Source: Mycobacterium colombiense CECT 3035 (lineage in GTDB: Bacteria; Actinomycetota; Actinomycetes; Mycobacteriales; Mycobacteriaceae). From it: a DNA stretch of 64,000 nucleotides. Location of the stretch: assembly GCF_002105755.1 (NCBI RefSeq), contig NZ_CP020821.1, positions 3,286,001-3,350,000 of the forward strand, given 5' to 3'. Below the pieces are notes generated by a model. The model had not been told where the DNA came from. It saw nothing but the letters and a program-made list of their open reading frames with translations, and ran no database searches. Each line of letters opens with the position of its first letter. The first letter of the stretch is position 1. Below are positions 53,556-63,093 of this stretch, in pieces. The translations under genes and the position numbers were made by a program.

Positions 53556-53980
53556 GGTGCCTCCGTGACGGGTTCGTTCGAGTCGATGTTCGCCGTGCCG
53601 GTCAGTGCGCGGATGTCGCGCACCAGGTCGTCCAACGGTGTCCCGGTGGGGAATACCGCGGCGGCGCCGGCGGAGAGCAGCTTGGGGACGTCGGCGTGCG
53701 GGATGGTGCCGCCGACGACGACGGCGATATCGGCGGCATCGGCGGCACGCAGGGCCTCGACGGTGCGCGCGGTGAGGGCCAGGTGAGCGCCCGACAGGAT
53801 GCTCAACCCCACCACCGCCACGTCCTCCTGGACGGCGATCGAGGCGATGTCCTCAATGCGCTGGCGGATGCCGGTGTAGATGACCTCGAACCCGGCGTCA
53901 CGCAGGGTGCGGGCGACGATCTTCGCGCCGCGGTCATGCCCGTCCAGGCCGGGTTTGGCGACGAGAACGCGGACCGCCAT
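53540..53980 (-). CDS. B12-binding small subunit of acyl-CoA mutase
   Basis: This 146-residue cobalamin-binding Rossmann-like domain has the signature 'GLDGHDRGAK', in which Asp13, His15 and Gly18 form DxHxxG (His is the lower axial cobalt ligand). 'GLSILSGAH' and 'VVVGGTIP' supply the SxL and GG motifs of the family. It begins at ATG 53980, immediately after the mutase stop at 53981, and overlaps the LLM gene. It pairs with the 525-residue catalytic subunit, an arrangement like isobutyryl- or 2-hydroxyisobutyryl-CoA mutases rather than single-chain methylmalonyl-CoA mutase. Confidence 0.88.
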   Translation of the reverse strand: MAVRVLVAKPGLDGHDRGAKIVARTLRDAGFEVIYTGIRQRIEDIASIAVQEDVAVVGLSILSGAHLALTARTVEALRAADAADIAVVVGGTIPHADVPKLLSAGAAAVFPTGTPLDDLVRDIRALTGTANIDSNEPVTEAPCASE

Positions 53981-55558
<1,578 letters not shown>

Positions 55559-55628
55559 CGGTGAATAACGTACTTGCAAAAAAAGAGAATGCCAATACCA
55601 CATGCTTGACCAGGTAAAAGGAGGCTCC

Positions 55629-56453
55629 ATGCCCAACGGTTCGCTCGTCGATCGCACCGTCGTCATCTCCGGTGGCAGCCGCGGAATCGGGCTCGCGATC
55701 GGAATCGGTGCGGCCCGCCACGGCGCCAACGTGGTGCTCCTGGCCAAGACCGACACCCCCCACCCCCGGCTGCCCGGGACCGTGCACACCGCCGCCGCCG
55801 AGATCGAGGCCGCCGGCGGCAAGGCGCTCGCGGTCGTCGGCGACGTCCGCCGCGAAGAGGACGTGCACCGCGTGGTCGACGCCGCGGTGCAGCGGTTCGG
55901 CGGCGTCGACGTCTGCGTCAACAACGCCAGCGCCATCGCGGTGGAGCCGACCGCCAAGTTGTCGGCCAAGAAGTACGACCTGATGCAAGAGGTCAACCTG
56001 CGCGGCACCTTCCTGCTGACCAAGGCGTGCGTGCCGCACCTGGAGAAATCCGCCAACCCGCACGTGCTCACCATCTCGCCACCGGTGAACATGAACCCGC
56101 GGTGGCTGGGCGCGCACCCGGCCTACACGCTGTCCAAGTACGGGATGACGCTGCTGTCGCTGGGCTGGGCGGCGGAATTCGCCGACGCGGGGATCGGCGT
56201 GAATTGCCTTTGGCCGCAGACCTATATCGCCACCGCGGCGGTTGCCAACATGACCGACGGAGACAAGCTGGCCGAGTCGTCACGCAGCCCGGCGATCATG
56301 GCCGACGCCGCGGTCGAGATCGTCGCTCGCCCCAGCCGCGAAGTGACCGGCAACTGCTACATCGACGCCGATGTTCTGCACTGCGCCGGTGTCGAGGACC
56401 TGTCGCGGTACGGCGGCGGCGACCAACCGATTCCCGACCTGTTTCTCGACTGA
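55629..56453 (+). CDS. SDR family oxidoreductase (HSDL2-like)
   Basis: This 274-residue SDR has 'SGGSRGIGLAIGIGAARHGANVVLLAKT' (about 14-41), 'NNASAIAVEPTAKLSAKKYDLMQEVNLRGTF' (about 98-128) and 'YTLSKYGMT' near 165. The pattern is that of the hydroxysteroid dehydrogenase-like-2 group, often annotated only as NAD(P)-dependent oxidoreductase. The start is ATG 55629, with an excellent AAAGGAGG 5 nt upstream. It is divergent from the mutase operon with a 70-bp gap and could share regulation and pathway. The substrate is unknown. Confidence 0.86.
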   Translation: MPNGSLVDRTVVISGGSRGIGLAIGIGAARHGANVVLLAKTDTPHPRLPGTVHTAAAEIEAAGGKALAVVGDVRREEDVHRVVDAAVQRFGGVDVCVNNASAIAVEPTAKLSAKKYDLMQEVNLRGTFLLTKACVPHLEKSANPHVLTISPPVNMNPRWLGAHPAYTLSKYGMTLLSLGWAAEFADAGIGVNCLWPQTYIATAAVANMTDGDKLAESSRSPAIMADAAVEIVARPSREVTGNCYIDADVLHCAGVEDLSRYGGGDQPIPDLFLD

Positions 56454-56457
56454 ACAC

Positions 56458-57270
56458 CTATGCGCGGCAGATGATTTCGCCGTGGGGGATGGCGATCCAG
56501 CCGTCCGGGGCGGCGGCCCACTCCCGCCATGCGGCGGAGATCTCTTCGAGCTGCGCGGTGGTCGCCAGATCGAGACTCACCAGGTCGCGGGCCACGGTGG
56601 AGTGCAGAATCCGGTCGGCCCACATTCCGCCCCACCAGTCGCGCGTCGCGGGCGTGGCATAGCACCACAGGCTGCCCGTGGGCGTGATGTCGCCGAAACC
56701 CGCCTGCTGCGCCCACGACAGCAGGCGCCGGCCCGCATCGGGTTCGCCGCGGTTGGCGCGGGCGACGCGTTGATAGAGGTCTCGCCACAGGTCGAGTGCG
56801 GGCAGTTCGGGGTACCAGACGAACCCCGAGTAGTCGGCGTCGCGGACCGCCACGACGCCGCCCGGTGCGCACACACGGTGCATCTCCCGCAGGGCCGCGA
56901 CCGGATCGGCGAGGTGCTGTAGCACCTGATGCGCGTGCACGACATCGAAAGTGCCGTCCGGAAAGTCGAGGTTGTGCACGTCTGCGGTCCCGAACGAGAC
57001 GTTGGACAGATTGCGCCGCTCGACTTCGGCACGGGCAACATCGAGCACGTCGGCGGCCTGGTCGACCGCGGTGACCGCGCCGGGCGCGACGAGGGCGGCC
57101 AAGTCGGCGGTGATGGTGCCGGGTCCGCACCCGACGTCGAGCACGGACAGCCCCGGCTTCAGATACGGCAGCAGGTATGCCGCCGAGTCCTCGGCGGTGC
57201 GTCGCTGATGAGAGCGCAACACCGACTCGTGGTGTCCGTGCGTATAGGCCGCTGCGTGTTCGTCGCTCAC
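56458..57270 (-). CDS. class I SAM-dependent methyltransferase
   Basis: This 270-residue methyltransferase has the motif I 'VLDVGCGPGTITADLAAL' (about 42-59), motif II acidic region 'VTAVDQAADVLDVA', motif post-I 'FGTADVHNLDFPDGTFDVVHAHQVLQHLADP' (about 91-121) and 'RVCAPGGVVAVRDADY'. The pattern is UbiE/Methyltransf_11-like. I chose GTG 57270, which has AAGGGG upstream and gives 'SDEHAAAYTHGHHESVLRSH' as the N-terminus; the frame to 57345 is less family-like. The acceptor is unknown. It converges on the SDR at 55629, with 4 bp between the stops. Confidence 0.86.
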   Translation of the reverse strand: MSDEHAAAYTHGHHESVLRSHQRRTAEDSAAYLLPYLKPGLSVLDVGCGPGTITADLAALVAPGAVTAVDQAADVLDVARAEVERRNLSNVSFGTADVHNLDFPDGTFDVVHAHQVLQHLADPVAALREMHRVCAPGGVVAVRDADYSGFVWYPELPALDLWRDLYQRVARANRGEPDAGRRLLSWAQQAGFGDITPTGSLWCYATPATRDWWGGMWADRILHSTVARDLVSLDLATTAQLEEISAAWREWAAAPDGWIAIPHGEIICRA

Positions 57271-57358
57271 TGTCTGACCCCTTGCCTGCCGCGTCTCGTC
57301 TGGCAGCTTACGCGCGGTAGCCACAATATGAAATTTGTATCTCACTATTTGAGATCAG

Positions 57359-58057
57359 CTAGTCGACGGGGACGTTGAGAATCGGTTGGTCGACGCCGGC
57401 TCCCGGGCCGTCGAAATGCCACCACTCCCCCGAATACACCTTCAACCCGCCGTAGTTCATGGCCGCTCGCAGCGCCCCCCGGCTCGCCACCGCGTCGGTG
57501 CTGATGCCCTGGGTGTTGAAAGCGGTTGCCCGAGAGGTGAAGTCGTCGAAGTCGGTGCCCATGTCGGCCAGACAAAGCCCGCCCGCGTGTTGCCCGGACT
57601 GGCATGGCTGCTGGGGCGTCGTGAAGGTCACGTCGACCGAACGCCCCGATTCGTGGCTGCGCGCGTACGGGCCCGGACGGGCCACCCACGCGGGATTGGG
57701 CACCAGGTTGAACATCTTGACCTGGACGTCGTGCGGCCGGTAGCAGTCCCAGAACACCAGCAGGTGACCCTGCGGGCGTAACGCGCCGGCCGCGGCGGCC
57801 AGGCCGGGCGCCATCGACTGGTGGACAAGGCATCTGGCATCGGAGGGGTACAGCTGCGTATGGGTGAAGTTGTTCGTGGTCGCGTAGCGCAGATCGAGCA
57901 CCGCGTCGGGAACCACGGTACGGATGTCCACGAAGCCGGCCGCACGCGCGGCGTCGCTGACCGGCGGCACGTCGGGGCCGGCATGGGCCCAGGGAGCCCC
58001 ACTGACCGAGGCGAACGCCGTCAAGACCGCCAGCCGCAGCACCCAGGCGAGACGCAT
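57359..58057 (-). CDS. secreted D-Ala-D-Ala dipeptidase (VanX/DdpX-like, M15D)
   Basis: This 232-residue exported zinc dipeptidase has a signal peptide at residues 1-26 (basic start, hydrophobic core, AHA-G cleavage). Zinc and substrate residues are visible in 'SHESGRSVDV' (His135, Asp142, a variant of the SxHxxGxAxD motif with Ser for Ala) and 'EWWHF' near 208-212. 'DCYRPHDVQVKMF' (104-116) has the conserved Arg. It trims D-Ala-D-Ala in the cell wall or releases it for recycling; vancomycin resistance is unlikely without vanH/vanA. It starts at ATG 58057. Confidence 0.88.
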   Translation of the reverse strand: MRLAWVLRLAVLTAFASVSGAPWAHAGPDVPPVSDAARAAGFVDIRTVVPDAVLDLRYATTNNFTHTQLYPSDARCLVHQSMAPGLAAAAGALRPQGHLLVFWDCYRPHDVQVKMFNLVPNPAWVARPGPYARSHESGRSVDVTFTTPQQPCQSGQHAGGLCLADMGTDFDDFTSRATAFNTQGISTDAVASRGALRAAMNYGGLKVYSGEWWHFDGPGAGVDQPILNVPVD

Positions 58058-58140
58058 GCCGTCATTATCGCGGCCGGCCCGCCCGGATCGGGTTAGGCCC
58101 TAGATGATGTCGTAGCCGGCGTCATGAGCTCCGAAAACAC

Positions 58141-58177
58141 CAGTGGGCTGGTGCGGAGCAACCGCACCAGCCCACTG
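58141..58177 (-). terminator. intrinsic terminator of the cold-shock gene
   Basis: A perfect 16-bp inverted repeat (58141-58156 and 58162-58177, loop of 5) follows the cold-shock gene, whose stop codon is at 58190-58192. On the minus strand the stem is followed by GTGTTTTCGG, giving a short U-run. The strength and position make a Rho-independent terminator very likely. Confidence 0.85.
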
Positions 58178-58189
58178 TATGTAAAGTTC

Positions 58190-58393
58190 TTAGACGCTAC
58201 TGACTCCTACCGCCTGGGGCCCCTTGGCTCCTTGCTCAACCTCGAACTGAACGCGCTGGTTCTCGTCGAGCGAGCGATAGCCGTTCCCCTGGATCTCGGA
58301 GTAGTGGACGAAGAGGTCCTTCGTGCCGTCGTCAGGTGTGATGAAGCCGAAGCCCTTTTCACCGTTGAACCACTTCACAGTTCCCTGTGCCAT
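58190..58393 (-). CDS. cold-shock protein (CspA-family, nucleic-acid chaperone)
   Basis: The 67-residue single cold-shock domain has the RNP1 'KGFGFITP' (13-20) and RNP2 'LFVHYSEI' (27-34) motifs, and matches the normal Csp length. It binds single-stranded RNA and DNA, helping transcription and translation. The start is ATG 58393 with GAGAGAAG about 9 nt upstream. The strong terminator downstream suggests a monocistronic, highly expressed gene. It is close to, but not obviously identical with, M. tuberculosis CspA as I recall it, so I leave the symbol blank. Confidence 0.93.
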   Translation of the reverse strand: MAQGTVKWFNGEKGFGFITPDDGTKDLFVHYSEIQGNGYRSLDENQRVQFEVEQGAKGPQAVGVSSV

Positions 58394-58788
58394 TTACTTA
58401 CTTCTCTCATCAAATGCGGATGTACCAAACACACCCATGCGGGCTCAGAGTAGCACGAAGCCCACCGTATTTGGAAAATAGTTGCGTCGCTTGCTGATTC
58501 ATTCATCAACGGGTCGAATGGGGTGGCCACGCCTGGGCCGGCGGAAGATGCGCGCCCAGCCCGGCACCGAGCCGCACTTTTGGATGCAGAGAGCACCTTC
58601 ATGGCGGCTTCTCACCTGAGTGCGGCACGCACAACGCTGGCGGCCTGTAGAGTGGAGGGGAACCGTGCTCTAGCGGTCACCGCAGAATCGCAGACTAATC
58701 ACGAATGAGATCGCCGTGCGATTCGATCGCCGTCCGACGCCAGGCAACAATGCGTATCGGCCGAACTCTTCATTCGGAAGGACAGCCC
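58394..58788. other. 395-bp region without a supported gene
   Basis: This stretch holds the promoter and leader of the cold-shock gene on the minus strand and the upstream region of the small ORF at 58789 on the plus strand. I see no convincing ORF, RNA gene or repeat. A short open frame at 58523-58708 has no Shine-Dalgarno site and no family features. Cold-shock genes often have long structured leaders, which could occupy the left part. Confidence 0.5.
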
Positions 58789-58932
58789 ATGGACCAGTCG
58801 AACCTGTTTTCCCACCCAGAGGCACCAAAGTATGTCGCTTCAGGTGAAGCCTCTGCGATACCGGTTGAAAACCCCACGTTTTCCGATCGGCCGGATACGG
58901 AGGCTGCCGGTCCTACAAACCGCGGTCGCTGA
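58789..58932 (+). CDS. small hypothetical protein
   Basis: The 47-residue ORF starts at ATG 58789 with a good Shine-Dalgarno site, GGAAGGA (58776-58782). It is hydrophilic, with no membrane segment, cysteine or recognisable domain ('SNLFSHPEAPKYVASGEAS' then a Pro/Thr-rich end), and looks disordered. The translation signal is the only argument for it. It could equally be a short leader or a false ORF. Confidence 0.4.
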   Translation: MDQSNLFSHPEAPKYVASGEASAIPVENPTFSDRPDTEAAGPTNRGR

Positions 58933-58953
58933 CCGACGTAGAGTCCTTGGGCG

Positions 58954-59187
58954 TCAGGATGCTTTTGCGTACCTGCGGACCAATTCGCCTTCTCCGAACG
59001 TACTGGTCCGCTGCTGACCGTGATCGTCGCGGCTGAAAAATGTCCACTGCCCCGGCCCACTCTGCGGGCCACTGATCATCTTGACCGTCAGACGCAATTC
59101 GGTGGGACGTCGCGTGCCGATGATGTCACCGACCCGGACCTGCGATGGATGGATCTCGACCGCGTCGCACCAGTTCTCTATTGCCAT
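58954..59187 (-). CDS. small hypothetical protein
   Basis: The 77-residue protein starts at ATG 59187. It has a small beta-rich pattern: 'HPSQVRVGDIIGTRRPTELRLTVKMI' (about 16-41) then 'GQWTFFSRDDHGQQRTSTFGEGELVRRY'. This resembles short mycobacterial conserved hypotheticals that look like a single SH3- or beta-barrel domain. I do not recognise a function. A longer frame to 59274 adds a Cys/Arg-rich start that looks spurious. Confidence 0.5.
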   Translation of the reverse strand: MAIENWCDAVEIHPSQVRVGDIIGTRRPTELRLTVKMISGPQSGPGQWTFFSRDDHGQQRTSTFGEGELVRRYAKAS

Positions 59188-59285
59188 GTAATCCGTCCTC
59201 GCCGTTGCCACCACCCTACCCGTCATTTCGCTCCACCGGGCACACGGCAGGCATCGTCTTCTCACCCCTTGCACCGCAAAGGATT

Positions 59286-59666
59286 TGTTTGCGTGGACGG
59301 CTCGATCTGCTGGTGGAGTTGGACTCAGCCCAAACCGTTCGGGGCTTGACTCCGCAACTGACCGCCTTGGCCAGGCTGGACGTGCGTGGGGTCATCGTCA
59401 CCGCGGCGGGCGGTACCGACAGCGATTTCGTATCCCGCTTCTTTGCCCCCGCTGCCGGTATCGATGAAGATCCCGTCACCGCGTCCGCCCACTGCAGCTT
59501 GGCTCCCTACTGGTCGAGGAAGCTGGGCAAGAACGCCCTAAGGGGTCTGCAGGTCTCGGCTCGGGGTGGTCGCGTCGAGGCGCACGTTCGCGGTGACCGG
59601 GTCAGTATTTCCGGGCGGGCGGTCACCGTCGCCCAAGGCGAACTGCTCGTCAGCCCTCCCGGGTGA
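59286..59666 (+). pseudogene. PhzF-family isomerase remnant (C-terminal part)
   Basis: The frame contains 'GRLDLLVELDSAQTVRGLTP', 'LDVRGVIVTAAG', 'FVSRFFAPAAGIDEDPVTASAHCSLAPYW' and 'SARGGRVEAHVRGDRVSISGRAVTVAQGELL', which is the C-terminal half of the PhzF/diaminopimelate-epimerase-fold family (normally 260-300 residues). The N-terminal half with the catalytic Glu is absent upstream, where the other-strand hypothetical gene and unrelated sequence lie, so this is a truncated relic. The left edge is uncertain; the open frame reaches back to 59145. It overlaps the end of the convergent P450 by 17 bp. Confidence 0.72.
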
Positions 59667-60930
59667 ATTCGATGTGCAACTCCTTGAGCCCGCGCAGCAA
59701 GAACGTGGGCTCGTAGCGGTAATCGCGGTTGGGCGCCGCGCCGTGCTTGGCCTCACTGATCCGGATGTCGCGCGTTCGGTCCAACAGGCGGTTGACGGTG
59801 ATTTGGCCTTCCACGCGCGCCAGCGGTGCACCCGCGCAGGTGTGGATTCCGCGGCCGAAGGCGATGTGCTCGCGGACGTTCTTCCGGTCAACCTGAAATT
59901 CGTTGGGACTCTCGAATTTTCGTGGGTCACGGTTGGCCGCTCCCAGGCACAGCATGATCACCGTGCCGGCCGGGATGTGCACCCCACCCAAAGTGGTGGT
60001 CTTGCGTGCCAACCGGAAGTCGACCTTCGTCGGGCTCTGCATGCGCAGCGCCTCTTCGATGAATGAGCCGATCAGGCTTCGGTCGGCACGCAGCCGCGCC
60101 TGAAGCTCAGGTTGGTCACCGAGCACCTGCACCGCGGCGCTCAGCAATTTGGTGACGGTCTCCTGCCCCGCCGCGAACAGGAACGTGGCCGGCCGCACGA
60201 CCTCCAAGAGCGGTGGGATCGAACCGTCCGGATACGTGGCGGTGGCCAGCCCGGTCAGCACGTCTTCGCGTGGGCGTTCCCGCCGATCGGTGATGTACGC
60301 ACTGAACAGGTCATCGAGGTACTGCAAGGGATTACTGCCCACCGGTTCGTGATCGAGCGCGCCCACCCTGGCGCCCGGCGCGTTGCCGGCTCCGAGATTG
60401 CGGCGAATCTCGGCACGGTCCTCGTCGGGAACCCCGAGCAGATCGGCGATCGCCAGAGTCGCGAATGGCTTCGCGTACTCGCCGAGGAACTCACACTGGC
60501 CGTTGGCGATGAATTCGTCGAACTGCCGGTCCGCCAATTGCCAGATGTAGTCCTTGTTTTCCTGCAGGCGGCGCGGCGTGAGCAGCCGCCCGAGCAGGGA
60601 GCGCGCCTTCTCGTGTTCGGGCGGATCCATGACGACCATGTGCTCGAAGATCGGGAATTCGTGGCGGTGCGCCTCGATCTGGTCGCTGATGTCGTCCCCT
60701 TCCGGGGTGAACGGCAGTGGCGGGAACGGACCGCCGATCGCGTTGACGGCGGAGAACGACGCGACGTCCTTGAAGGCGGCCTGCACCTCCTGGTAACCGG
60801 TGACGGCCACGACCCCGTAATGCGGCTCCCGGAACACCGGGCCCTGACCGCGCAGGTAATCCCAGTAGGCATAGGGCTCTTGCGCGATGTCGGCGTCGGT
60901 GAAGTAGTCGACGTCGGCGAGTTCAGTCAT
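59650..60930 (-). CDS. cytochrome P450
   Basis: This 426-residue P450 has the I-helix 'FLFAAGQETVTKLL' (about 246-259), K-helix 'EEALR', and heme loop 'FGRGIHTCAGAPLARVEG' with Cys365. In place of the usual 'AGHET/AGxDT', it has 'AGQET', still with Thr. It starts at ATG 60930 with AAAGGAAT upstream; the longer frame into the ferredoxin gene was rejected. It follows the ferredoxin by 37 nt in a two-gene operon divergent from a TetR. A hydroxylation step in terpene- or steroid-like metabolism is plausible. Confidence 0.92.
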   Translation of the reverse strand: MTELADVDYFTDADIAQEPYAYWDYLRGQGPVFREPHYGVVAVTGYQEVQAAFKDVASFSAVNAIGGPFPPLPFTPEGDDISDQIEAHRHEFPIFEHMVVMDPPEHEKARSLLGRLLTPRRLQENKDYIWQLADRQFDEFIANGQCEFLGEYAKPFATLAIADLLGVPDEDRAEIRRNLGAGNAPGARVGALDHEPVGSNPLQYLDDLFSAYITDRRERPREDVLTGLATATYPDGSIPPLLEVVRPATFLFAAGQETVTKLLSAAVQVLGDQPELQARLRADRSLIGSFIEEALRMQSPTKVDFRLARKTTTLGGVHIPAGTVIMLCLGAANRDPRKFESPNEFQVDRKNVREHIAFGRGIHTCAGAPLARVEGQITVNRLLDRTRDIRISEAKHGAAPNRDYRYEPTFLLRGLKELHIEFTREG

Positions 60931-60967
60931 GAGTTCGATTCCTTTTCCTGGCCTACACAACGGCGCG

Positions 60968-61177
60968 TCACGCGTGCCCGGCGACCACGCTGATGGCCTG
61001 GCGTGGGCAGGCGGCCACCGCGGCTTCGACGCTGTAGCGCAACGCTTCACCCGGCTCCTCGTCGCATGTTGCGACGTCGTCACCGAGTTCGAAAACCTCG
61101 GGGGCGATCTCCACGCACAGTGCGTGCGCCTCACACAGCCGGGGATCCACCCGGACACGCAGGTGTGCGGTCGTCAT
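60968..61177 (-). CDS. 3Fe-4S ferredoxin, P450 redox partner
   Basis: The 69-residue ferredoxin has 'CEAHALC' near residues 15-21 and 'ACPRQAI' near 56-62 (C-x5-C...CP), the single 3Fe-4S cluster type that partners bacterial P450s. The start is ATG 61177, with GGAGGGG just upstream. It is the first gene of the ferredoxin-P450 operon and is divergent from the TetR at 61253, sharing its operator. Confidence 0.92.
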   Translation of the reverse strand: MTTAHLRVRVDPRLCEAHALCVEIAPEVFELGDDVATCDEEPGEALRYSVEAAVAACPRQAISVVAGHA

Positions 61178-61221
61178 CGGCCCCTCCATCCCGGTTGACT
61201 CTGGTTTGTGTCGCACAAAAC

Positions 61222-61235
61222 TGATCGATCGACCA
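61222..61235. promoter_or_regulatory. TetR operator TGATCGATCGACCA (first copy)
   Basis: TGATCGATCGACCA is a near-perfect palindrome (TGRTCGATCGAYCA) in the 75-bp divergent gap between the ferredoxin-P450 operon and the TetR at 61253. The 12-base core is repeated at 62025 upstream of the SDR. Confidence 0.68.
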
Positions 61236-61252
61236 AATTGCTAGGATGCGGT

Positions 61253-61912
61253 ATGCCTACCACGGATCGCGCGGGCCGGTCAAGCAAGGCCGGCGCACCC
61301 AGCCCCGCGGCGAGTCGCCACAACAAGAGGGGCGCCGACGCGGGGGCGCGCGGCAAGCTGATCGAGGCCACCGCCCGAATCATGCGCGAGGAGGGCTATG
61401 CCGCGGCCACGTCGCGACGCGTCGCCGCGGAGGCCGGCGTCAAGCAGGCCCTGGTCTACTACTACTTCCCGACGATGGACGATCTGTTCGTGGAGGTGCT
61501 GCGCGCCGGCGCCGAGACCGCGCTGGCGCGGATGCGCGCCCTGCTGGCCGAGGACGACCCGCTGCACGCACTGTGGGTGATGAACAGCGATTCCGCCGTC
61601 ACGACACTGAACGCCGAGTTCATGGCATTGGCCAATCACCGCAAGGCAATTGGTGCCGAACTCAAGGCCTACGCCGAGCGGGTACGCGACATCGAGACGG
61701 CGGCCGTCACGATGGTGCTGCGCGCCAACCACGTCGATCTCGAGGAGTACCCGCCGGTGGCCATCTCGATGCTGATCGCGCAGGTGGCGCGCAGCCTGTG
61801 CAACGAGAGTGCGGTCGGCGTCACCCAAGGGCACGACGAGTTACGCGCGTTCGTCGAACGCCAGATGAGTCTGCTGAAGGCACCCGCGGCCCGACCGATA
61901 GCGGGCGGCTAG
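61253..61912 (+). CDS. TetR family transcriptional regulator
   Basis: This 219-residue TetR has a basic, flexible N-terminus (about 1-32), an HTH at about 35-78 ('IEATARIMREEGYAAATSRRVAAEAGVKQALVYYYFPTMDDLFVEV') and an effector domain. It starts at ATG 61253 with AGGATG upstream; an upstream in-frame codon at 61208 overlaps the operator. It is divergent from ferredoxin-P450 and about 160 bp upstream of a mycofactocin-type SDR, with the same operator motif before both. I infer that it represses all three genes plus itself. The ligand is unknown. Confidence 0.88.
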   Translation: MPTTDRAGRSSKAGAPSPAASRHNKRGADAGARGKLIEATARIMREEGYAAATSRRVAAEAGVKQALVYYYFPTMDDLFVEVLRAGAETALARMRALLAEDDPLHALWVMNSDSAVTTLNAEFMALANHRKAIGAELKAYAERVRDIETAAVTMVLRANHVDLEEYPPVAISMLIAQVARSLCNESAVGVTQGHDELRAFVERQMSLLKAPAARPIAGG

Positions 61913-62024
61913 GGCCGGCCGCCCCACTCCCCGGGGGCCCCGCGCCACTTCCGTCCACGGAGCTCGAGATCGTGCAACCATCCCGGCGTCTGTTGACACC
62001 GCGGCCGAATGGTGCCACCCTTCC

Positions 62025-62038
62025 TGATCGATCGACAA
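62025..62038. promoter_or_regulatory. TetR operator TGATCGATCGACAA (second copy)
   Basis: TGATCGATCGACAA shares its first 12 bases with the operator at 61222 and lies 35 bp upstream of the SDR start at 62073. A further half-site CGATCAGTG (62054-62062) is nearby. Confidence 0.65.
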
Positions 62039-62072
62039 ATAATTGGAGTCGACCGATCAGTGAGGTGCAGTC

Positions 62073-62912
62073 ATGGGCGGAAGAGTCGAGGGCAAGGTTG
62101 CGTTCATCACCGGGGCGGCCCGCGGCCAGGGCCGCAGTCACGCGGTGCGCCTGGCGCAGGAGGGTGCCGACATCATCGCCGTCGACATCTGCACCCCGAT
62201 CAGCAGCAGCAGTGAGATCCCGCCGTCGACGCCGGACGACCTTGCCGAAACGGCCGACCTGATCAAGGGGCTCAACCGCCGCATCGTGACCGCCGAAGTC
62301 GACGTGCGCAACTACGACGCCCTGAAAGCGGCGCTGGACAGCGGAATCGAACAACTCGGCCGCCTCGACATCATCTGCGCGAACGCCGGGATCGGCAACG
62401 GTGGCCAGACTCTCGACAAGACGAGTGAAGACGACTGGCGAGACATGATCGACGTCAACCTGTCCGGGGTTTGGAAGACCGTCAAAGCCGGTGTGCCGCA
62501 CCTGATTTCCCAGGGTAAGGGCGGATCGATCATTTTGACCAGCTCGGTCGGTGGCCTCAAGGCCTACCCGCACACCGGTCACTACATCGCCGCCAAACAC
62601 GGCGTGGTCGGACTGATGCGCACCTTCGCGGTCGAACTCGGCCAGCACTTCATCCGGGTGAACTCCGTTCACCCGACCAACGTGAACACGCCGATGTTCA
62701 TGAACGAAGGAACCATGAAGCTGTTCCGGCCGGATCTGGAGAACCCCGGCCCGGACGACCTCAAGGTCGCCGCGCAGTTCATGCACGTGCTGCCGGTCGG
62801 CTGGGTCGAGCCGGTGGACATCAGCAACGCGGTGCTGTTCCTGGCATCCGACGAATCACGTTACATCACAGGCCTTCCGGTCACCGTCGACGCCGGGAGC
62901 ATGCTCAAGTAG
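62073..62912 (+). CDS. mycofactocin-coupled SDR family oxidoreductase
   Basis: The 279-residue protein is a close paralogue of the SDR at 4847, with 'TGAARGQG' at residues 13-20, 'NAGIGNGG' near 104-111, catalytic Ser 157/158 and 'YIAAK' at 171-175, and the same insertion ('STPDDLAETADLIKG'). The mycofactocin-coupled class holds its NAD tightly and oxidises alcohols. It starts at ATG 62073 behind GAGGTG. It follows the TetR at 61253 and carries its own copy of the TetR operator, so it probably oxidises the alcohol made by the neighbouring P450. Confidence 0.88.
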   Translation: MGGRVEGKVAFITGAARGQGRSHAVRLAQEGADIIAVDICTPISSSSEIPPSTPDDLAETADLIKGLNRRIVTAEVDVRNYDALKAALDSGIEQLGRLDIICANAGIGNGGQTLDKTSEDDWRDMIDVNLSGVWKTVKAGVPHLISQGKGGSIILTSSVGGLKAYPHTGHYIAAKHGVVGLMRTFAVELGQHFIRVNSVHPTNVNTPMFMNEGTMKLFRPDLENPGPDDLKVAAQFMHVLPVGWVEPVDISNAVLFLASDESRYITGLPVTVDAGSMLK

Positions 62913-63093
62913 CGACCCCACCCGTTGCCGACTCGGCCCGACCCCGCATCACCCCGGACGGCAACCTGGCGGCCACGGACAGTTCACAGCCGCGACATGT
63001 CCCGTCAGGTTCAGGCCTTATCAGTTCCGCTATTACGATCAGCCAATGCGCGCGGTCGAACGCGAGCTGGCCAGAGAACGCGAGGGCAGGTCG

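Noticed and set aside
55585..55590. GAGAAT half-site in the mutase/SDR divergent gap
   Set aside because: The second half (AATACC) matches only 3 of 6 positions, so I do not count it as a fifth operator.
57359..58057. Vancomycin resistance gene vanX
   Set aside because: There are no vanH, vanA or VanRS genes, and the protein has a signal peptide; a cell-wall recycling dipeptidase is more likely.
58523..58708. 61-residue ORF upstream of the small hypothetical gene
   Set aside because: No Shine-Dalgarno site and no recognisable protein features.
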